Below are positions 59,180-64,000 of a stretch of DNA of 64,000 bases, piece after piece. The notes under the pieces are model-generated. The model was not told the DNA's origin and did not search any database. It saw nothing but the letters and a program-made list of their open reading frames with translations. The stretch's first letter is position 1. Every line of letters begins with the position of its first letter. The position numbers and the translations under genes are program-made. The stretch comes from JAGSOU01 sp049974865 (lineage in GTDB: Bacteria; Pseudomonadota; Alphaproteobacteria; Rhodobacterales; Rhodobacteraceae): the NCBI GenBank assembly GCA_049974865.1, contig JBNGCX010000015.1, positions 4,042 through 68,041 on the forward strand, given 5' to 3'.

Positions 59180-61279
59180 ATGAGCAGCCAGGGCACAAAT
59201 TCGGCGGGCAAGGACAACCTCCTCTCCCTGGGGCTGGCCAACCGCGACGTGGGCTTCGCCATCGGCGTCACGCTGGTGCTGGCGGTGCTGTTCATCCCGT
59301 TGCCGCCGGTGGTGCTGGATTTCGGGCTGGCGGTGTCGCTGTCGGTCTCGGCCCTGATCCTGATGGTGGCGCTGTGGATCCCGCGGCCGCTGGATTTCAA
59401 CTCGTTCCCGACGCTGCTGCTGGTCGTGACCATGCTGCGGCTGTCGCTGAACGTGGCCTCGACCCGGCTGATCCTCAGCCAGGGCCATACCGGCACCGAC
59501 GCGGCGGGCGGCGTGATCGAGGGGTTCTCGCGCTTCATCGTGGCGGGCAGCTTTGTCATCGGGATCGTGATCTTCGCGATCCTGGTGGTGATCAACTTCA
59601 TCGTCATCACCAAGGGCTCGACCCGGATCGCCGAGGTGTCGGCGCGGTTCTCGCTGGACGCCATGCCGGGCAAGCAGATGGCCATCGACGCCGATCTGGG
59701 CGCCGGCCTGATCGACGAGGTCGAGGCAAAGCGCCGCCGCAAGGAACTGGAGGACGAGAGTGGCTTTTTCGGGGCCATGGACGGTGCCTCGAAATTCGTG
59801 CGCGGCGATGCGGTGGCGGGGATCATCATCACCCTGATCAACGTCATCGGCGGCATCCTGATCGGCACCGTGCAGCATGGCATGAGCCTCGGCCAGGCCG
59901 CGAACAACTACACCACGCTGACCATCGGCGACGGGCTTGTGACGCAGGTCCCCGCGCTGATCGTGTCGCTGGCCGCCGGCCTGATCGTGACCAAGGGCGG
60001 CACCGAGGGCGCGGCGAACGAGGCGGTGCTGGCGCAGCTCGGCCGGTTCCCCAAGGCGCTCTACATGGCCGCCGCGTTGCTGTTCGGGATCGGGCTGCTG
60101 CCCGGTTTCCCGGTGGCGGTCTTCACCGCGCTGGCGCTGCTGATGGCGGGGCTGGGCTATGTGATGCAGCGCAAGGCGGCCGAGGCCGAGCAGGCCGCGA
60201 TCCGACAGGCCGCGGCCGAGGAACGCGCTGGCGCCGTCAGCGAAGAGGACAGCCTGCAGGAGACCATGAAGCTCGACGAGCTGCGGCTGGAGCTGGGCGA
60301 TGCGCTGGTGCCGCTGACCGACAGCGCCGAGGCGGCGCTGCCCGGCAAGATCAAGAGCCTGCGCGGCCTGTTCGCCCGCGAATTCGGCTTCGTCCTGCCC
60401 TCGGTCCGGATCAAGGACGAGCCCGCGCTGCCGATCAACACCTACGCCATCCTCGTGCAGGGGGTCGAGGCGGTGCGCGGCGACATCCGGCCCACCAAGC
60501 GGATGGTGCTCAACCCCGCCGAGGCGCCGATCTCGCTGCCCGGCGAGCGCACCAAGGACCCGGCCTTCGGGCTGGAGGCGGTCTGGGTTGATCTCGCCTA
60601 TGCCTCGGAGGCCGAAAGCCAGGGCTACACGGTCGTGGACCCCGAAAGCGTGATCACCACCCACCTGACCGAGGTCATCAAGGACCACATGTCCGACCTG
60701 CTGACCTACGGCGCGACGCAGGCCCTGATCGAGCGGCTGGACCGCGACTACCAGAAGCTGGTGACCGACCTCTCGTCGCCCTCGCCGGTGATCCTGGTGC
60801 AGCAGGTGCTGCAGGCGCTGCTGGCCGAACGCGTCTCGATCCGCAACATGCCGCTGATCGTCGAGGCGGTCGCCGAAATCGGCCGCACCAGCACCAATGT
60901 CACCACCGTGACCGAGCATGTGCGCCGTCGCCTGTCCAACCAGATCTGCAACGCGCTGACCGACGAGTCCGGCTTCGTGCCCGTGATCGCCATGGCCCCT
61001 GCCTGGGAGAGCGAGTTCAACGAGGCAGTGCGTATCAACGGCGACGAGCGGAATTTCCTGATGTCGCCGCAGCGGGTGCAGGAATTCGTGCTGGAGGCGC
61101 GCAAGGAGATCCAGAAATTCGCGCAGCAGGACCAATGGCCGGCCCTGCTGGTCAGCCCCGAGGTGCGCACCTTCGTCCGCTCCATGCTGGAGCGGGTCAG
61201 TCCGATGACCCAGGTGATTTCGCATAACGAGATCCACCGCAAGGCCTCGCTGCGCACCGTGGGCACGATCGGCGGCTAG
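59180..61279 (+). CDS. flhA: Flagellar export protein FlhA
   Basis: Export-gate protein of 699 residues. The N-terminal half has eight helices with FPTLLLVVTMLRLSLNVASTRLIL and ARFSLDAMPGKQMAIDADLGAGLI (the FHIPEP signature), and the cytoplasmic C-domain (from about 350) binds chaperone complexes (RNMPLIVEAVAEIGRTS). Starts ATG 59180 after GGAGGGAG. Confidence 0.96.
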   Translation: MSSQGTNSAGKDNLLSLGLANRDVGFAIGVTLVLAVLFIPLPPVVLDFGLAVSLSVSALILMVALWIPRPLDFNSFPTLLLVVTMLRLSLNVASTRLILSQGHTGTDAAGGVIEGFSRFIVAGSFVIGIVIFAILVVINFIVITKGSTRIAEVSARFSLDAMPGKQMAIDADLGAGLIDEVEAKRRRKELEDESGFFGAMDGASKFVRGDAVAGIIITLINVIGGILIGTVQHGMSLGQAANNYTTLTIGDGLVTQVPALIVSLAAGLIVTKGGTEGAANEAVLAQLGRFPKALYMAAALLFGIGLLPGFPVAVFTALALLMAGLGYVMQRKAAEAEQAAIRQAAAEERAGAVSEEDSLQETMKLDELRLELGDALVPLTDSAEAALPGKIKSLRGLFAREFGFVLPSVRIKDEPALPINTYAILVQGVEAVRGDIRPTKRMVLNPAEAPISLPGERTKDPAFGLEAVWVDLAYASEAESQGYTVVDPESVITTHLTEVIKDHMSDLLTYGATQALIERLDRDYQKLVTDLSSPSPVILVQQVLQALLAERVSIRNMPLIVEAVAEIGRTSTNVTTVTEHVRRRLSNQICNALTDESGFVPVIAMAPAWESEFNEAVRINGDERNFLMSPQRVQEFVLEARKEIQKFAQQDQWPALLVSPEVRTFVRSMLERVSPMTQVISHNEIHRKASLRTVGTIGG

Positions 61280-61283
61280 GGCC

Positions 61284-62039
61284 ATGGACCTCAGCGCCTT
61301 CCTCTCGTCGCAGCTGATGGCCTACGTTCTGGTCTTCGCGCGGCTGGGCAGCGTGATGGTCTTCATGCCGGGCTTTGGCGAAACCAACGTGCCGGTGCGC
61401 CACCGGCTGATGCTGGCGCTGGTCCTGTGTGCCGCGCTGCTGCCGGCCACGCCGGTCGGGCCGATGGACCTGGGGTCGCCGCTGGCCCTGCTGCCGTTGG
61501 TGGCGCTGGAGATTACGCTGGGGCTGTGGATCGGCATGACCGCGCGGATCATCATGACCGCGCTTCAATTCGCGGGCTACCAGATCGGGCTGGTCTCGGG
61601 CCTCGCCAACGCCTTCGCACCCGGCATGGGCTCGTTCCAGGGGGCGACGCTGATCGCCTCGGCCCTGATGATGGCGGCAACCGCGCTGATCTTCGTCACC
61701 GACCTGCACCACGTCATCATCGGCGCTCTGCTGATGAGCTACGACGTCTTTCCGGTGGGGCGGATCATGCCCGGTGACCTGGCCGAACAGACCGTTCGCG
61801 CGGCGGCGATGAGCCTTTACCTGGGCGTGTCGCTGGCCGCGCCGTTCTACGTTATGGGACTGGTGCTGAACGTGGGGCTGGGGCTGGCCAACCGGATGAT
61901 GCCCACCCTGCCGGTGTTCTTCGTCGCGGCGCCGGTACTGATCGCCTCGGGCCTGTTCGTGCTGGTCGTGGCGGCGCCCTTCATGCTGCGCGGCTTCCTC
62001 GAGCATTTTGCCGACTGGCTCGGCCTGCTGAGCTTCTAG
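61284..62039 (+). CDS. fliR: Flagellar export protein FliR
   Basis: Integral export-gate protein of 251 residues with six helices. Patterns ARLGSVMVFMPGFGETNVPVRHR and MTALQFAGYQIGLVSGLANAFAPGMGS are typical. It sits 4 bases after flhA and 9 bases before flhB. Confidence 0.93.
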   Translation: MDLSAFLSSQLMAYVLVFARLGSVMVFMPGFGETNVPVRHRLMLALVLCAALLPATPVGPMDLGSPLALLPLVALEITLGLWIGMTARIIMTALQFAGYQIGLVSGLANAFAPGMGSFQGATLIASALMMAATALIFVTDLHHVIIGALLMSYDVFPVGRIMPGDLAEQTVRAAAMSLYLGVSLAAPFYVMGLVLNVGLGLANRMMPTLPVFFVAAPVLIASGLFVLVVAAPFMLRGFLEHFADWLGLLSF

Positions 62040-62048
62040 GGGCGCGCG

Positions 62049-63173
62049 ATGGCCGAGGAAGAGGACAAGAGCAACAAGACCGAGGAGCCGTCGGAGCGAA
62101 AGCTCCGCAAGGCGCGCGAGCAGGGCGACGTGCCCAGTTCCCGCGAGACGGGGAACATGATGAGCGTGTTCTCGCTCTTCCTGCTCACGCTGTTCCTGCT
62201 GCCCCAGGCCGCGCCGCAGCTCACCGACGCGCTGCGCGGCATCTTCGGCAGCGCGGGCCAGATCGGCGTCGGCGAGGGGCGAGAGGGGCTGGCCGATCTC
62301 GGCGGCGTGGTACGCACCTTGGGCCGCTCCATCGCGATCGCGCTGGCCCCGGCGTTTTTCGTCATGATCGTCGCGGCGATATTCGGCGTGCTGATCCAGG
62401 GCGAGACCGTCGCCTCGCTGGAGCGGATCAAGCCGAAGCTGTCCAAGATATCGCCGGCGTCGGGGCTGAAGAAGATGTTCTCTGCCGACACCTTCGTCGA
62501 GTTCCTAAAGAACGTGACCAAGGTGCTGGTCGTCGCGGCCATCGCCGCCTGGGTGGCCCGCGGGGCGGTTACCGCGATCTGGCAGAGCCGCGGCGTCGTG
62601 CCGGAGGAGCTGCCGGGTTACCTGCGGCGCGAGGTGGCGCAGGTGCTGATCGGGGCGACGGTGTTCCTGGTGCCGATCTCGATCATCGACATCGTGTGGA
62701 AACGCGCGCAGTGGATCAAGAAACAGCGCATGTCGATCAAGGAAGTGCGCGACGAGCACAAGGAGGCCGAGGGCGACCCGCAGTTGAAGGTCCGGCGCGA
62801 GGAGATCCGCCGCAAGCGCGCCCGGCAGCGCGTGGCCGCCGCCGTGCCCACCGCCAGCGTCGTGCTGACCAACCCGACCCATTATGCCGTGGCGCTGCGC
62901 TATCAGCCGGGCGTGGACACCGCTCCGGTCTGCGTGGCCAAGGGCGCGGACCTGATGGCCGCCCAGATCCGCCGGCTGGCACGCGAGCACGAGGTCCCCA
63001 TGGTCGAGAACCGCCCGCTGGCGCGCGCCCTGCATGCGACGGTGGAGGTCGACGACCAGATCCCGGTTGAGCACTGGCAGGCGGTGGCCGAGATCATCGG
63101 CTACGTCATGGACCTGCGCCGCAACATCCGCCGCAAGCCGCCCGCCGGGTCCAGCCTGCGCACCGAGGAATGA
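62049..63173 (+). CDS. flhB: Flagellar export specificity switch FlhB
   Basis: Gate/switch protein of 374 residues with four helices and a cytoplasmic tail. The self-cleavage motif NPTH is at residues 275-278 (VVLTNPTHYAVALRY), which controls the change from hook to filament substrates. N-terminal EEDKSNKTEEPSERKLRKAREQG is the classic FlhB start. Last gene of the operon. Confidence 0.96.
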   Translation: MAEEEDKSNKTEEPSERKLRKAREQGDVPSSRETGNMMSVFSLFLLTLFLLPQAAPQLTDALRGIFGSAGQIGVGEGREGLADLGGVVRTLGRSIAIALAPAFFVMIVAAIFGVLIQGETVASLERIKPKLSKISPASGLKKMFSADTFVEFLKNVTKVLVVAAIAAWVARGAVTAIWQSRGVVPEELPGYLRREVAQVLIGATVFLVPISIIDIVWKRAQWIKKQRMSIKEVRDEHKEAEGDPQLKVRREEIRRKRARQRVAAAVPTASVVLTNPTHYAVALRYQPGVDTAPVCVAKGADLMAAQIRRLAREHEVPMVENRPLARALHATVEVDDQIPVEHWQAVAEIIGYVMDLRRNIRRKPPAGSSLRTEE

Positions 63174-63221
63174 CGGCGGCCACCTGCGCGGGCTGCGTGT
63201 CAGAGGCCGGAGGGGCGATCG

Positions 63222-63854
63222 CTATTGCAGCCGAATGCCGTTGAGCTTCTGGTCGCCGGGCAGCTTGGAGCGTTCGAGGATGATTTTGGAGATTGCCTGC
63301 GCCCGTACCGGGTTCAGCCGGGCCAGGATCGGGGCGGCGTCGCGCTCGTTCATCGTGCCCAGGACCATGACCGACACCTCGATGTCGAGGTCGTTCATGA
63401 TCAGCGCGGCTTCCTTGGGCTTCATGTTGCGGTAGAGGTTCACCAGCCGATCGACATCGGCGGTGCGGGCCTGATCGACCCGCGCCAGCAGCGCCTCGAC
63501 CTCCTGCTTGAGTTCTCCCAGGCGCGCGGTCTCGACCTCCACCCGCTCGGCGGCGAGCGCGACTTCCGAGGCACGCTGGTCCAGTTCTTCCTTCTGCGCT
63601 GCCAGCAGGTCGCGTTCCTGCTTCACCGCGGCCAGCATCTCTTCCGGCGTCTCGCAGGCGGCGGCCGGGCGGGCCGCCGGTGCCGCCTCGGGCTCCTTTT
63701 CCGGGCTGGCGGCCGCCTCGGCCGCCGCGACGAAGGCGCGGTCCGGGCGGGGCCGCAGCGGGTCGGAGGTTTCGAGAACGGCTATGCCGGTCTTGGCCAC
63801 GCCGGCCAGCGCCAGCGTGACCACGACCAGCCGGAACGGCTTGCGGATGGTCAT
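63222..63854 (-). CDS. MotE-like flagellar protein
   Basis: Protein of 210 residues with a signal-anchor (KPFRLVVVTLALAGVAKTGIAVL), an Ala/Pro-rich linker, a long coiled-coil (about residues 70-125) and a C-terminal MgtE-N-like helical domain (LYRNMKPKEAALIMNDLDIEV, ILARLNPVRAQAISKIILE). This is the architecture of MotE, a periplasmic chaperone/partner of MotC in alphaproteobacteria. It overlaps the following partial gene by 4 bases and converges on flhB. Confidence 0.75.
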   Translation of the reverse strand: MTIRKPFRLVVVTLALAGVAKTGIAVLETSDPLRPRPDRAFVAAAEAAASPEKEPEAAPAARPAAACETPEEMLAAVKQERDLLAAQKEELDQRASEVALAAERVEVETARLGELKQEVEALLARVDQARTADVDRLVNLYRNMKPKEAALIMNDLDIEVSVMVLGTMNERDAAPILARLNPVRAQAISKIILERSKLPGDQKLNGIRLQ

Positions 63855-64000
63855 GCCCCGCGGCTCCGGGCGGCCTCGAAGAAGCTGCGCACGAGGTCGG
63901 ACTTGCCGCCCAGGCTGGTCACCCCGGCGCCGGTGCTGCCGCCATGCCGCGGCGCGCGGACAGAGCGGAAGGCGACGGTGCCCGCCTCGGCGACGCCGCC
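63851..64000 (-). CDS. C-terminal fragment of a gene upstream of motE-like
   Basis: The final 49 codons of a gene that enters from the right edge. It reads GGVAEAGTVAFRSVRAP...VTSLGGKSDLVRSFFEAARSRGA and its TGA overlaps the MotE-like start (ATGA). Too short for family assignment; by position a flagellar protein is likely. Confidence 0.55.
   Translation of the reverse strand, partial: GGVAEAGTVAFRSVRAPRHGGSTGAGVTSLGGKSDLVRSFFEAARSRGA

Noticed and set aside
59132..61285. 717-residue minus-strand open frame opposite flhA
   Set aside because: Shadow of flhA; composition is His/Gln/Arg-rich and no motif is recognisable.

Overview
The window is a 64 kb piece of a GC-rich alphaproteobacterial chromosome, most likely from the Rhodobacteraceae (Rhodobacter/Paracoccus/roseobacter relatives). 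The evidence is the petABC operon whose Rieske N-terminus resembles the Rhodobacter protein, a PetP/PetR regulator pair, a c2/c550-type cytochrome, an SltF-like flagellar transglycosylase and the compact operon style with many 4-base ATGA/GTGA overlaps. Gene density is very high. One tRNA gene and two TPP riboswitches are present. I see no CRISPR array, insertion sequence or prophage.

Layout. 1-5.4 kb: a broken DUF4198-type periplasmic gene head-to-head with a HupE/UreJ-like membrane protein, a small ORF, an EamA exporter, a periplasmic PQQ-type sugar dehydrogenase coupled to a dihaem cytochrome c, and ilvE. 5.5-10.8 kb: petP-petR, a histone-deacetylase-like hydrolase, and the isoprenoid set xseB-ispA-dxs. 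10.8-18.3 kb: an epimerase-like protein, AMP nucleosidase, HU, a second EamA exporter, aroC, a c2/c550 cytochrome and a SulP transporter. 18.3-21.7 kb: thiBPQ behind a TPP riboswitch. 21.7-30.2 kb: nitrilase, petABC (cytochrome bc1), a beta-barrel protein, GST, PaiB-like protein, mtaB and dapF. 30.2-37 kb: tRNA-Lys, a 404-bp gap, MATE exporter plus a Glyoxalase_8-like protein, and an ATPase/FtsX-permease/HlyD export cassette. 37-42 kb: a complete BMP-family (nucleoside-type) ABC importer. 42.3-49.9 kb: a ten-gene thiamine operon behind a second TPP riboswitch. 49.9-55.4 kb: EamA, a DUF1127-like micropeptide, LysR, DJ-1/PfpI-like protein, YrdB, FMN reductase, MFS and a cysteine hydrolase. 55.4-64 kb: flagellar basal-body and export genes (fliI; flgB-flgC-fliE-fliQ-sltF-flhA-fliR-flhB; motE-like).

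How it fits together. Respiratory electron transfer is well represented: bc1 complex, its probable soluble acceptor c550/c2, the PetPR regulators known in R. capsulatus, and a PQQ dehydrogenase with its own dihaem cytochrome. Thiamine supply is split between uptake of ready-made thiamine (thiBPQ) and assembly from salvaged pyrimidine (ThiY-like binding protein, TenA, ThiD) and de novo thiazole (ThiO/S/G/F), joined by ThiE; both operons carry TPP riboswitches and no thiC is in the window.

The most unusual observation is in the export cassette at 32.6-37 kb. The HlyD-type adaptor gene contains a perfect 14-bp tandem duplication that puts its membrane-anchor segment out of frame with the rest. 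Removing one copy restores a textbook 411-residue adaptor starting 2 bp after the permease stop. It is either a phase-variable/decayed exporter or an assembly error. A second signal worth testing is a 24-bp inverted repeat bracketing the -10 box of overlapping ilvE/petPR divergent promoters.
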